Part shown: positions 37,276 through 46,449 of the stretch, in pieces | Position numbering within the stretch: the first letter of the stretch is position 1 | How the letters are laid out: the number at the start of each line of letters is the position of its first letter | Assembly: GCF_003355515.1 (NCBI RefSeq) | Contig: NZ_CP031367.1 | Location: 806,001 to 870,000 of the forward strand | Reading direction: 5' to 3' | Length of the DNA stretch: 64,000 bases | From: Aliarcobacter trophiarum LMG 25534 | Lineage (GTDB): Bacteria; Campylobacterota; Campylobacteria; Campylobacterales; Arcobacteraceae | Notes under the pieces: generated by a model | Told to the model about the DNA's origin: nothing | The model's database searches: none | The model's input: the letters and a program-made list of their open reading frames with translations, nothing else | Program-made: the position numbers and the translations under genes

Positions 37276-38559
37276 CTATTTCCTTACAATAAAAAATGTT
37301 AAATTATTTAACTCAGTATGAGTTTTTATATAGTTGTTTAAATCTTCTAAACTTAAACTTTGGATTAATTCTAGCTCTTTTTGTGGAAAGTCTTGACTTA
37401 AACCCTTAAAATAGAGCATAAATGCTCTATTTAATCTTTGAGCTAAAGTTTCTGTTCTAAGTGGTTCACTTCCTACTAAGAAGCTTTTAGCAGCATTTAG
37501 TTCATCTTGAGTAGCTCCATTTTTTACAAACTCTTCTACAATAGAACTAACAAGCTCTTTAGCTTGTGAAGCACTCTCATTTTTTGTTTGTAAATATCCA
37601 CTAAAGTTTGAGTATAGTCTATTTATTCCAATAGAGGCATAAGCACTATATGCTAAACCTCTTTTTACTCTTATCTCTTCCATTAAACGGCTTCCAAAAC
37701 CACTTCCACCTAAGATAAATGAAGCAACTTTTGCTTTATAGTTATTTTCATCATCTATTTTTACATTAAAATTTGAACCAAAATAGATATATGCTTGCTC
37801 TGTCTCTTTTAAAAGTTCTTTTTCTTCTTTTTTAGACACAAACTCTATTCTTTTACTCTCCTCTATTACTCCATTTTTTAACTCTTTTAAAATGGGTTTT
37901 AATGCATTTTCTAACTCATTAAAGCTAATGTCTCCACCTGCAACAATAGTCAAATTGTTTAAAACTAAAGAGCTTTTTAAAAAATCATCTATATTTTTTA
38001 ACTCTATTTTCTTAATACTCTCTATTGTTCCACTAGAAGGATTTGCTAAAGCAGTTCCACTATAAAGAAGAGTATTTAAACCCTTACTTGCTACATCATC
38101 AAAATCATTCTCTTTTCTTTTTAAATTTCCAATAGCTAAAGTTTTTACTTTTTCTAGTGTATCTTTTGATAAGTTTGGAGATTTTAAAAGTTGATTTAAA
38201 GAGCTAATAGCAAGAGTTGACTTCTCTTTTAAGCTTGAAAGTTCTATCGTTAGAGTTTCAAATCCAATAGAACTGTGGATTGTAATAGCATTGTTATCTA
38301 AAATTTCTGAAAATTTTACACTCCCTAGCTCTTTCGTTCCTTCATTTAGAACTCTGCTTGATAAACTAGCTAATCCTAAAGAGTTTTTATCTTTTATATA
38401 TCCAGAATTTTTAAAAATTAGTTGTAAATTTAAAATTGGTAAAGATTTTTGCTCTTCAAAAATCACTGGAATATTAATATTGTTTATATTTATATGCTTT
38501 ATGTTTGCACTCATTAAACTTCCTTGTAGTATTAAAAAAATATATAAAATATTTTTCAT
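37276..38559 (-). CDS. M16-family peptidase homolog lacking the zinc motif
   Basis: A 427-aa insulinase-family protein with an N-terminal signal-like segment (ILYIFLILQGSLMSA) and two homologous halves (LNLQLIFKNSGY..., then AYIYFGSNFNVKIDD). Where active members have HxxEH, this one reads GLASLSSRVLNEGT, so zinc binding is lost and it is probably a non-catalytic subunit, as in paired M16 proteins. The second-half RVKRGLAYSAYASIG is typical. It lies 3 bases before gltX and follows mqnC by 3 bases. Confidence 0.85.
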   Translation of the reverse strand: MKNILYIFLILQGSLMSANIKHININNINIPVIFEEQKSLPILNLQLIFKNSGYIKDKNSLGLASLSSRVLNEGTKELGSVKFSEILDNNAITIHSSIGFETLTIELSSLKEKSTLAISSLNQLLKSPNLSKDTLEKVKTLAIGNLKRKENDFDDVASKGLNTLLYSGTALANPSSGTIESIKKIELKNIDDFLKSSLVLNNLTIVAGGDISFNELENALKPILKELKNGVIEESKRIEFVSKKEEKELLKETEQAYIYFGSNFNVKIDDENNYKAKVASFILGGSGFGSRLMEEIRVKRGLAYSAYASIGINRLYSNFSGYLQTKNESASQAKELVSSIVEEFVKNGATQDELNAAKSFLVGSEPLRTETLAQRLNRAFMLYFKGLSQDFPQKELELIQSLSLEDLNNYIKTHTELNNLTFFIVRK

Positions 38560-38562
38560 TTT

Positions 38563-39639
38563 TTATTCAAATCTTTCTAAAATATTATAAGCAGTATCTC
38601 TTTTTGCAGGAATTTCGCCTATATCTTTGATTAATCTTATCATCTCTTCTTGATTCATTCTATTAACTGCACCTGCTGCTTTTACAACATTCTCTTCCAT
38701 CATTGTACTTCCTAAATCATTTGCTCCAAATTTTAAAGCCATTTGACCAATATATGAGCCTTGCGTAACCCAAGAGCTTTGTAGATTTATAAAATTGTCT
38801 AAGTATAATCTTGCAACTGCTAAAAGTCTTAAATATCTATTTGAAGATTGTGGTTTAATCTCTGGATGTTCTTCAAGAAGTTTTGTATTTTCTCCTTGGA
38901 AACTCCACATAATAAAAGCTCTAAAACCACCTGTTTCATCTTGAAGTTTTCTAATATGTTCAAAATGTTCAATAATTTCTTCATCTGTTTCAACAGTTCC
39001 AAACATCATTGTAGCAGTTGTTTTCATTCCAATAGAGTGTGCAACTTTGTGAACTTCCAACCACTCTTTTGTATCCATTTTTTTTGGAGCAATAATATCT
39101 CTTACTCTATCACTTAAAATCTCAGCACCAGCTCCTGGAATTGAACTTAAACCTTTTTTTTGTAGTCTTTTTAAAACTTCTTCTTTAGTGATTTTTGATA
39201 CTTTTGCTATAAATGCTATCTCAATAGATGAAAACCCATGAATTGTTATTTGTGGATATTTTGTATTTATATGCTCAACTAAATCTTCATAATAATCTAT
39301 TTTTAGATTAGGATGAACTCCTCCTTGAAAAAGTATTTGTGTTCCACCAATTGCAAGAAGTTCATCAATTTTTTTATCTATTTCATCAAATTTTAAAACA
39401 TAAGAATCATCATCTTTTTTATGCCTATAAAAAGCACAAAACTTACAATCAACCCAACAAACGTTTGTATAGTTAATATTTCTATCAACAATAAAAGTTG
39501 TTAGTTTTTCAGGATGAAGTTCTAGTTTTTTTGCGCTTGCTAGTTTTGCTAAATCTAATAAAGAGGCATTTTTTATTAAAAAAAGTGCTTCTTCATTGCT
39601 TAATCTCTTTTTCAAATCAATCTCAACTCTTTTTGTCAT
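38563..39639 (-). CDS. mqnC: Cyclic dehypoxanthinyl futalosine synthase (radical SAM) MqnC
   Basis: Radical SAM cyclase of the futalosine pathway to menaquinone. The 358-aa protein has the cluster motif CWVDCKFCAFYR (CxxxCxxC, about residues 60-71) and the MqnC-type segments GGTQILFQGGVHPNL, GLSSIPGAGAEIL, and ANDLGSTMMEENVV near the end. Length and motifs favour MqnC over the paralog MqnE. ATG overlaps the bamA stop by one base (TAATG), suggesting cotranscription. Confidence 0.92.
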   Translation of the reverse strand: MTKRVEIDLKKRLSNEEALFLIKNASLLDLAKLASAKKLELHPEKLTTFIVDRNINYTNVCWVDCKFCAFYRHKKDDDSYVLKFDEIDKKIDELLAIGGTQILFQGGVHPNLKIDYYEDLVEHINTKYPQITIHGFSSIEIAFIAKVSKITKEEVLKRLQKKGLSSIPGAGAEILSDRVRDIIAPKKMDTKEWLEVHKVAHSIGMKTTATMMFGTVETDEEIIEHFEHIRKLQDETGGFRAFIMWSFQGENTKLLEEHPEIKPQSSNRYLRLLAVARLYLDNFINLQSSWVTQGSYIGQMALKFGANDLGSTMMEENVVKAAGAVNRMNQEEMIRLIKDIGEIPAKRDTAYNILERFE

Positions 39640-41897
39640 TAGAAGCTTGTTCCAAATGAGAACTCAAAGCTTGATGTATCATCTCCAGGTTTATCGCCAA
39701 TTGGCTTAGCAAAGATTAGTTGTAGTGGACCCATTGGAGAAATCCACTCTAATAAAGCTCCAGTTCCTGATCTTTTTACCTCACTGAAGCTACTTTTACC
39801 AATCATACCATAGTCATAAAATAGTCCCCATCTCATTTTTGCTGATGGAACTAATGGGAAGCTAACTTCAAATTGATTTGACCACATTTTTTCATATGGA
39901 TCTTGATAATATCCACTATCGTTGTTTGGAAAAGCATACGATTTATATCCTCTTAGAGTTTTTGGTCCTCCTAAATATAAAGAGTCACCTTGATTTATTT
40001 GACCATTATCTATTAACATCTTTGCTTGAGTTTTAAATCTTAAAACCCAATCAAGTTCTGTTAAATCTTCTAAAGAGTAGAAGTATCTAAAATTTACACC
40101 AGGTTTAATATATTTTGAATCTCCACCAACTCCAGCATATTCAACAGAAGCTCCAGCTTTAATTCCATCTGTTGGGAAATAGAAATCATTTGTACTATCA
40201 TAGTTTATATATGGTGTAATAGAACTATTTGTATAGTCTGTATCTTCAAATAGTTTTTTACCAGCTGGAATAGGTTTTCTTAAAAAATCAGAGTCATATT
40301 CGTATGTCTCTTTTACAAAATCAAGCCCATATCTAGCTCCAACATAAGTATTTCTTATTATCTCTTTTCCAGCTCCAATAGAGAAACCTTTTGTCTTTAC
40401 ATCTGAATCATATTGTGATCTTCTATATTCAATTTTTGTTGAGTGAGCTTCAATATCTCCATTATAATCACTATCATTTATAGAAGGGTTTTTAAGTGCA
40501 ACTTCATATCTGTTTGATCTTTTTGATAAATCTCCACTTAGTGAAAGAGTAAGACCACTTCCAAATATATTTGTATCACTAACTGAACCATTTATCATTA
40601 GTTTATCATAAGAACCATATCCCCCACCTAGCATAATACTTCCAGTTGGTGCTTCTGTTACTTTTACAGAAATATCCATTTTATCTTCACTAATTCTTTT
40701 CTCTTCTATTTGAACATCTTCAAAGAAACTAGATCTTTTTAGTTTATTTTTTGCATCTTTTATATCTGTAAGATTATACATGTCTCCAGGAGCTAAATAT
40801 ACATCTCTTCTCACAACTCTATCAAGAGTTCTTGCATTTCCAGATATTTTTACATCATTTATATACACTTGTTCACCTGGAACTACACTAAATACAACAT
40901 CAACCCTATGTTCAGCTTCATTTTTCTTTAAATCAAATTTAACCTCTGCATAAGCATAACCCTTATCTGCAACTAATGTTCTAATATACTCTTGATCATC
41001 TCTTAATTTTTTGATATTAAAAGTTCTATCAACTTTTAGTTTTAATTCTGAATAAATCTCTTCAGGATCTACAATAGAAGAGTCTAAATATATTTTTATA
41101 TCATTTGTAGTATATTTTTCTCCCTCTTTAACAAAAAAGTCTATTTTTGCTTGATTTGAAGCGAAATCTATATCTAAAAAAGGTTCTTTTATATCTGCAT
41201 CTAAATAACCTTTTTCAAAATATAGGTCATTTATTCTTCTTGCATCATATTTTAATTGGTCAATTTTCATTTCACCATCACTTTGACCAAACCACCAAGA
41301 AGCAAACTCTTTCTCTTTATTTGCAGTTACTTTTTTAAAATCACTTCCATCTAATTCATTGGCACCGTGATATCTTGCCTCTCTTATTATTATCTCATCA
41401 CCTTTATTTACATTAAATGTAAGTTTTACAGAGGAATCACTTAATTTTTCTGTTTCAACTTCAACAACTGAGTTTATAAATCCATCACTAGATAACATTC
41501 CCAAGAGTTGCTCTTTTGCCTCTTTTACTCTTTTCTCACTATACATAGAACCTTTGTTTAGTTTTAAAACTTTTTTAATAGCATCATTATCTTCACTTCT
41601 AGTTTTATAACCTTTTATATCAACATTTGCAATAGATGGTTTCTCTTTAAAAAGAATTTTTAAATTTCCATTATCATTATCTACAACAATATCATCAAAG
41701 TAACCATAACTATAAAATTTTATTAATGCTTCATTTAATTTATTCTCATCCAAAGTCTCGCCAGCTCTCATTCCTAGAGTTTCTTCTAAAACTTGTGGTG
41801 ATACTTTACTAACATTTACATATTCAATAGACTTAATGCTATTTGCACTTAAAACAGTAGCACAAGCTAAAGATAAAAGAGTTATTCGATTTTTCAC
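39639..41897 (-). CDS. bamA: Outer-membrane protein assembly factor BamA
   Basis: Omp85 protein that inserts beta-barrels into the outer membrane, about 752 aa. It has a signal peptide (RITLLSLACATVLSANS), five POTRA repeats (about 25-425) and a C-terminal 16-stranded barrel with the VRGF-like loop GGPKTLRGY, ending in the aromatic signature FEFSFGTSF. I start at the GTG at 41897 because AAGGA lies 5 bases upstream and the signal begins there; a TTG six codons earlier is open but lacks a ribosome site. No omp85 neighbours such as skp are seen. Confidence 0.95.
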   Translation of the reverse strand: MKNRITLLSLACATVLSANSIKSIEYVNVSKVSPQVLEETLGMRAGETLDENKLNEALIKFYSYGYFDDIVVDNDNGNLKILFKEKPSIANVDIKGYKTRSEDNDAIKKVLKLNKGSMYSEKRVKEAKEQLLGMLSSDGFINSVVEVETEKLSDSSVKLTFNVNKGDEIIIREARYHGANELDGSDFKKVTANKEKEFASWWFGQSDGEMKIDQLKYDARRINDLYFEKGYLDADIKEPFLDIDFASNQAKIDFFVKEGEKYTTNDIKIYLDSSIVDPEEIYSELKLKVDRTFNIKKLRDDQEYIRTLVADKGYAYAEVKFDLKKNEAEHRVDVVFSVVPGEQVYINDVKISGNARTLDRVVRRDVYLAPGDMYNLTDIKDAKNKLKRSSFFEDVQIEEKRISEDKMDISVKVTEAPTGSIMLGGGYGSYDKLMINGSVSDTNIFGSGLTLSLSGDLSKRSNRYEVALKNPSINDSDYNGDIEAHSTKIEYRRSQYDSDVKTKGFSIGAGKEIIRNTYVGARYGLDFVKETYEYDSDFLRKPIPAGKKLFEDTDYTNSSITPYINYDSTNDFYFPTDGIKAGASVEYAGVGGDSKYIKPGVNFRYFYSLEDLTELDWVLRFKTQAKMLIDNGQINQGDSLYLGGPKTLRGYKSYAFPNNDSGYYQDPYEKMWSNQFEVSFPLVPSAKMRWGLFYDYGMIGKSSFSEVKRSGTGALLEWISPMGPLQLIFAKPIGDKPGDDTSSFEFSFGTSF

Positions 41898-41926
41898 AAA
41901 TGTCCTTGTTTTCAAAATAAAGCAAT

Positions 41927-41932
41927 AATATA
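41927..41932 (-). promoter_or_regulatory. Putative -10 box upstream of bamA
   Basis: Minus-strand TATATT in GGATATATTATTGC, about 30 bases before the GTG start, in the region divergent from tyrA. Confidence 0.35.
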
Positions 41933-41965
41933 TCCAAAAATTGTTTATATAAATCTAAAGTAAGT

Positions 41966-41971
41966 TATAAT
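41966..41971 (+). promoter_or_regulatory. Putative promoter (-10 TATAAT) of tyrA
   Basis: AGTTATAATTTCGC with a perfect TATAAT, 30 bases before the TTG start. Confidence 0.5.
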
Positions 41972-42000
41972 TTCGCAAAATTTTTACAAAAAGGTTAACT

Positions 42001-42831
42001 TTGAATATTGGGATTATTGGTTTAGGACTTATGGGTGGTTCTTTGGCAAAGGCTGTTAAAAGATATGGTATTTCAAAAAAGGTTTATGGATTTACAAATA
42101 GTGAGAAAAATAAAAAAGAGATAGAAGAGTTAGGTCTTGTAGATGAGCTTGTTGATTTAGAGACTTTAAAAAAAGTTTCAGATGTAATTATTTTATCTAT
42201 TCCTGTTGATGCAATTATCTCTATGTTTCCAAATTTTTTAGATATAGATGAGAAAACAACTATTATAGATATGGGTTCAACAAAAGAGTATATAGTAAAA
42301 AATATACCAACAAAGATTAGAAAAAACTTTGTAGCAGCTCATCCAATGACAGGAACAGAGCGAAATGGACCAAAAGCAGCTATGGACAATCTTTATGAGG
42401 GTAAAACTGTAGTTTTGTGTGATTTGGAAGATAATGCAAATTTTCATGTAAATAAAGCATTTAAAATTTTTCAAGAAATGGGTATGAGAATTGTTGTTAT
42501 GAATAGCCACGAGCACGATGTAAATGCTTGTTATATATCACACTTACCCCATTTAATCTCTTTTTCATTAGCAAATACTGTTATGAGTCATCAAAATCCA
42601 AAAGAGATAATTGCACTTGCTGCTGGTGGATTTAAAGACATGAGTAGGATTGCAAAGTCAAGCCCTAGAATGTGGGGAGATATTTTTAAGCAAAATAGAG
42701 AAAATATGCTTCTTAGTATTAAATATTTTGAAGACCAAATGAATGAAGCTAAAAAAATGATTGAAGATGAGAGATATGAAGAGCTTGAAGATTGGATGAA
42801 AAGAGCAAATAGTTTACATGAAATTTTATAA
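42001..42831 (+). CDS. tyrA: Prephenate dehydrogenase
   Basis: NAD(P)-dependent oxidative decarboxylation of prephenate in tyrosine synthesis. The 276-aa protein has an N-terminal Rossmann motif GIIGLGLMGGSLAKAVK, DMGSTKEYIV, the substrate-site segment AAHPMTGTERNGPKAA (about 113-128), and the helical C-terminal dimer domain. There is no chorismate mutase or ACT domain fused. The start is TTG with AAAGG upstream. It is divergent from bamA and followed by a cysteine-rich miniprotein. Confidence 0.93.
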   Translation: MNIGIIGLGLMGGSLAKAVKRYGISKKVYGFTNSEKNKKEIEELGLVDELVDLETLKKVSDVIILSIPVDAIISMFPNFLDIDEKTTIIDMGSTKEYIVKNIPTKIRKNFVAAHPMTGTERNGPKAAMDNLYEGKTVVLCDLEDNANFHVNKAFKIFQEMGMRIVVMNSHEHDVNACYISHLPHLISFSLANTVMSHQNPKEIIALAAGGFKDMSRIAKSSPRMWGDIFKQNRENMLLSIKYFEDQMNEAKKMIEDERYEELEDWMKRANSLHEIL

Positions 42832-42901
42832 GCTTTGATATAAATCATCAAAAGAGCTAGAAAGATTAAATATACTAGCTTTTATTAAAAAAAGGATTAG
42901 T

Positions 42902-43090
42902 ATGTTTGCTTGGTTATTTAAAAAAAAAGAGAGAAGAAAAAGAGAAAAAACTTATGTTTGCAAACATTGTAAACTCACATGTGAAACTTGTACTACAATG
43001 TTTTGTTATGCTTGTTACTCAAATCCTGGAAACCCTTGCCCACGATGTGGGAAAACAAATCTTATGGAAAAAGAGCTAAAGAGTGGTTGA
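42902..43090 (+). CDS. Small zinc-ribbon-like cysteine-rich protein
   Basis: A 62-aa basic protein with seven or more Cys residues as CKHCKLTCETC, FCYACYSN and PCPRCGKTN, consistent with a zinc ribbon. The N-terminus is Lys/Arg-rich (LFKKKERRKREK). Function unknown. It follows tyrA by 70 bases and converges with selB after 7 bases. A real gene is supported by the ATG with AAAGGA nearby and by the ordered Cys pairs. Confidence 0.7.
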   Translation: MFAWLFKKKERRKREKTYVCKHCKLTCETCTTMFCYACYSNPGNPCPRCGKTNLMEKELKSG

Positions 43091-43097
43091 TATAAGT

Positions 43098-44927
43098 TTA
43101 AGAAAACACTCTTTTATTCTCAATCTTTTTAATATCGCTAAAGTTGTCTAAATAGTCCAAATAACAAACTAGATATTTTCTACTTAAATCAAATCTTTGT
43201 TTGAAATTGAAAATCTCTATAAATCCATCCTCTTTTATGATCTCTCTCATAGCTTTCACTGCTTTATTTAAGCTTTTATTATGAATAAAAATGTTGTGTT
43301 GAAGTCTTATTACATCTTTTTTTGCTGTAAGTGATTTTAGAATATTATCTCCTAGCTTTCTATCAATATCCAAATCATCATAGATATTATATGGAGCAGT
43401 TGGAGTTAAATCCTCCTTCTCTAGCCTTTGTAAAAAGATATTTTCAAGCTCCTTTGTAATATCTTCTTTTATATTTGCACTTTTATATAATTGTGCCTCT
43501 TTTATTAAAAAATTTTGTTCTACTAAATTGTCTAAAACATTTGAAATAAATTCAGAACTAGCCCATGGAAGTCGCAAATTAATTGAAGAGCTTGAAAGTA
43601 GGGCATATTGATTTTTATTATAGATGTTTTCTATAAACTTTTTAATTTCATATTTTGTAGAAATTGGATAGATAACTAACTCTTTTTCATCTATAAAAAC
43701 ATCACTTAAATTTTTTGAAAGTTCTAGAGAATTTTCATGTGAAAGTGCAAATCTTTGTGTTGAAGATATAATTCCTAAACCTTTTTTATGGGCTTCAAGT
43801 AGGGTTTTAAAAGAGTTCTTAAAATCTTTTTGTAAAAGATATGATAGTAGTTTTATTTTTTGATTTTTATTCATAGGGTCTATTATTGGATTTAAAACAA
43901 CTCCTCCAGCAATAGTATCATTTGAACTTCTTAAAATTAACTTTTCTCCAAATATAGAGTAGATTTTTTCATCTGCTTTTACTGTTGCAAAACCTTGCTC
44001 TAGGCTTGAAATTGAGTTAAATAATAAAATTTTGACTTCAAGCTTTTTTGAACCAATATATAAAGTATAATTTTGATTGTGGTTTAATTTTTTATCTTTT
44101 AAACATTTAAAACTAATATCAACAGAATCAAAACCTCTTAAAAACCCTTTTTTAGTAATAATATCGCCTCTTTTTATAGAGTTTATCTCAATATTTGAAA
44201 GATTTAGAGCTGCTCTATTTGAGATATTTGCAAAAAGTGAGTTTTGATTATGTACTTGAATATTTTTTATTTTTGTCTCTTTTTGTAAGTGTGGAATAAA
44301 TACCTTTTCTTCAAGCTCAATTTTTTTACCTAAAACTGTTCCTGTAGCTACAGTTCCAATTCCTTTTAGAGTAAAAACTCTATCTACATAAAACCTAAAG
44401 AAATTCTCTTCTTCTTTTGCACTGCTATTTATTGAAAATAGTGTGGTTTTTAAATCTTCTATTGATGAGTTATCAAAAATTGATACAGTTTTTATAAATT
44501 TTATAGAAAATGAGTAGTTATTTAAAAACTCTAATATTTTATCTGTTTGTAATTTTAATTCCTCTAGACTTACTAAATCTTTTTTTGTAATTACTAAAAT
44601 TAGATTTTTTATTCCTAAAAGTTCTAAAATCTCAATATGCTCAAGAGTTTGTGGCATAATTCCCTCTTTTGCACTAACAATAAGCATAACATAATCAAAA
44701 CCAAAAGCCCCTGCAATCATATTTTTAATAAGTCTCTCATGACCTGGAACATCAATAAAAGCTATATTTCTTTGTCCAAAAGATAGATTTGAGAAACTTA
44801 AGTCAATAGTTATTCCTCTTTGTTTCTCTTCATTTGTGCTATCTCCTTCAAAACCATTTAAAGCTCTTACAAGTGCAGTTTTCCCATGGTCTATATGACC
44901 TGCTGTTCCTATTATAATATTAGACAT
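43098..44927 (-). CDS. selB: Selenocysteine-specific elongation factor SelB
   Basis: EF-Tu-like GTPase that delivers Sec-tRNA to UGA codons marked by a SECIS hairpin. The 609-aa protein has G1 GTAGHIDHGKTALVRAL, DVPGHERLIKNMI (G3), VITKKDLV (G4), EF-Tu-like domains 2 and 3, and C-terminal winged-helix repeats that bind SECIS RNA. It overlaps selA by 8 bases, and tRNA-Sec lies just beyond selA, forming a Sec cluster. Confidence 0.96.
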   Translation of the reverse strand: MSNIIIGTAGHIDHGKTALVRALNGFEGDSTNEEKQRGITIDLSFSNLSFGQRNIAFIDVPGHERLIKNMIAGAFGFDYVMLIVSAKEGIMPQTLEHIEILELLGIKNLILVITKKDLVSLEELKLQTDKILEFLNNYSFSIKFIKTVSIFDNSSIEDLKTTLFSINSSAKEEENFFRFYVDRVFTLKGIGTVATGTVLGKKIELEEKVFIPHLQKETKIKNIQVHNQNSLFANISNRAALNLSNIEINSIKRGDIITKKGFLRGFDSVDISFKCLKDKKLNHNQNYTLYIGSKKLEVKILLFNSISSLEQGFATVKADEKIYSIFGEKLILRSSNDTIAGGVVLNPIIDPMNKNQKIKLLSYLLQKDFKNSFKTLLEAHKKGLGIISSTQRFALSHENSLELSKNLSDVFIDEKELVIYPISTKYEIKKFIENIYNKNQYALLSSSSINLRLPWASSEFISNVLDNLVEQNFLIKEAQLYKSANIKEDITKELENIFLQRLEKEDLTPTAPYNIYDDLDIDRKLGDNILKSLTAKKDVIRLQHNIFIHNKSLNKAVKAMREIIKEDGFIEIFNFKQRFDLSRKYLVCYLDYLDNFSDIKKIENKRVFS

Positions 44928-46269
44928 TCTTAAACTCTTTTTCTAAAATATTTGCTATTTTCTCTATATCTTCCTCTTTTATAGTTCTAAAATCTAAAAG
45001 TACTTTGTCATTTTCTATTCTTGCAATTATTAGATTTTTTCTTAGAATTTCTTCAATTTTATTTGCTTTAAAATTTTTAAACTCTAAAGTTAAAGCAAAG
45101 CTAGGAATTTTTTTATTTGGAGTTGTACCACCACCTACCATTGTCGAAGTTTTTATAACTTCACACTTTAGAAAACTCTCTATTCTCTTTTTTAAATCTT
45201 TTGCTCTAGTTTCTAAAACTTCTATTTTAGTATTTAACATTTGCAGAGTGGGGATAGAGTCAAGTTCATTTTTTAAATATAAATTAATACTCTCTTCAAG
45301 TAGTGCAAAAGTGATTTTATCAACCCTTAACATTCTTAAGAGTTGATTTTTTTTGAGCTTTTCTATTAACTCTTTTTTTCCTATAATAATTCCAGCTTGT
45401 ACACTTCCTAAAAGTTTATCTCCTGAAAAGCTAAGCAGACTAGGATTAGATTTCATAAGTTCAATAATACTAGGCTCATTTTTACTTAAGTTGTAAGGTA
45501 AATCAAAAATATGTCCACTCCCCATATCATAGTAATCTATTAGATTTTCATATTTAGATAATTTTGAAATCTCTTCAAAGCTTACTTCACTTGAAAACCC
45601 TTCAATACTATAGTTTGATTTATGAACTTTCATAAGCATAGATGTATTTTCGCTTATAGCATTTTTATAATCTCTTAGATGAGTTTTATTTGTAGTTCCT
45701 ATCTCTTTTAAAATAGCTCCACTTTGACTCATAACTTCAGGAATTCTAAAGCTTCCTCCAATTTCTACTAATTCACCACGGCTAACAACTACCTCTTTAT
45801 TTTTACAAAAAGTATTTAGGATTAAAAAAACAGCACTTGCATTGTTATTTACAACTAAAACATCTTCACAATCTAGTAGTTTTTTGAGGGATTTTGTAAT
45901 ATGTTCATATCTCTCTCCCCTTTTTCCTTTTTCTAAATCATACTCTAAATTGTTGTATGAAGTTGCTATTTTTATAGCATTTTTAAATATATCTTCATTT
46001 AGTAAACTTCTTCCTAAATTTGTATGAACTATGATACCAGTTGCATTTATTAGTGGTTTTAAAGATGAGCTTGTAATATTTTGATATTCATCTAAAACTG
46101 CAGAGATTAAACCCTCTTCATCAAAATTTTTTACATCTTTTTTTAATATATTAACTCTTAGATTTTCTAAAACTTCTTTTGTTATTTTTGTAATTAAAGT
46201 TTTTGATAATCCTTCAAAAGCTTTGTTTGTGATAAACTTATCAACCTTTGGAATAGATTTTAGTAACAT
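44920..46269 (-). CDS. selA: L-seryl-tRNA(Sec) selenium transferase SelA
   Basis: PLP enzyme that converts Ser-tRNA(Sec) to Sec-tRNA(Sec) using selenophosphate. The 449-aa protein shows INATGIIVHTNLGRSLL, VVNNNASAVFLIL, and the PLP-Lys segment LLSFSGDKLLGSVQAGII (about 282-299). Length agrees with the family. ATG follows AAAGG. selD is not in the window. Confidence 0.96.
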   Translation of the reverse strand: MLLKSIPKVDKFITNKAFEGLSKTLITKITKEVLENLRVNILKKDVKNFDEEGLISAVLDEYQNITSSSLKPLINATGIIVHTNLGRSLLNEDIFKNAIKIATSYNNLEYDLEKGKRGERYEHITKSLKKLLDCEDVLVVNNNASAVFLILNTFCKNKEVVVSRGELVEIGGSFRIPEVMSQSGAILKEIGTTNKTHLRDYKNAISENTSMLMKVHKSNYSIEGFSSEVSFEEISKLSKYENLIDYYDMGSGHIFDLPYNLSKNEPSIIELMKSNPSLLSFSGDKLLGSVQAGIIIGKKELIEKLKKNQLLRMLRVDKITFALLEESINLYLKNELDSIPTLQMLNTKIEVLETRAKDLKKRIESFLKCEVIKTSTMVGGGTTPNKKIPSFALTLEFKNFKANKIEEILRKNLIIARIENDKVLLDFRTIKEEDIEKIANILEKEFKNV

Positions 46270-46304
46270 TCTTTTTACCTTTATAGATTTTTAAAGATAA
46301 GTAT

Positions 46305-46310
46305 TATACT
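46305..46310 (+). promoter_or_regulatory. Putative -10 box upstream of tRNA-Sec
   Basis: TATACT in GTATTATACTATTTC, 13-14 bases before the tRNA 5' end, as expected for a promoter with a short leader. Confidence 0.45.
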
Positions 46311-46323
46311 ATTTCAAGCTTAT

Positions 46324-46422
46324 GGAGAGTTTGTGTATCTGGTGAGCACCACAGGCTTCAACCCTGATTGACGGTTTTTGTGTAAACGCCGTGAGAGGTT
46401 CGATTCCTCTACTCTCTCGCCA
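46324..46422 (+). tRNA. selC: tRNA-Sec (anticodon UCA)
   Basis: About 99 bases, longer than ordinary tRNAs. The anticodon loop CTTCAAC puts TCA at 46358-46360. There is a T arm (AGAGG TTCGATT CCTCT), a long variable arm (ACGG...CCGT with an inner GTTT...AAAC), and an encoded CCA end (46420-46422). The acceptor pairs GGAGAGT with ACTCTCT, but the extra C before GCCA leaves the last pair imperfect, so the 5' end could be one base earlier. It sits divergently beside selA-selB, which strongly supports selC. Confidence 0.92.
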
Positions 46423-46449
46423 TAAATTTTATTAAGATATAGATATAAT

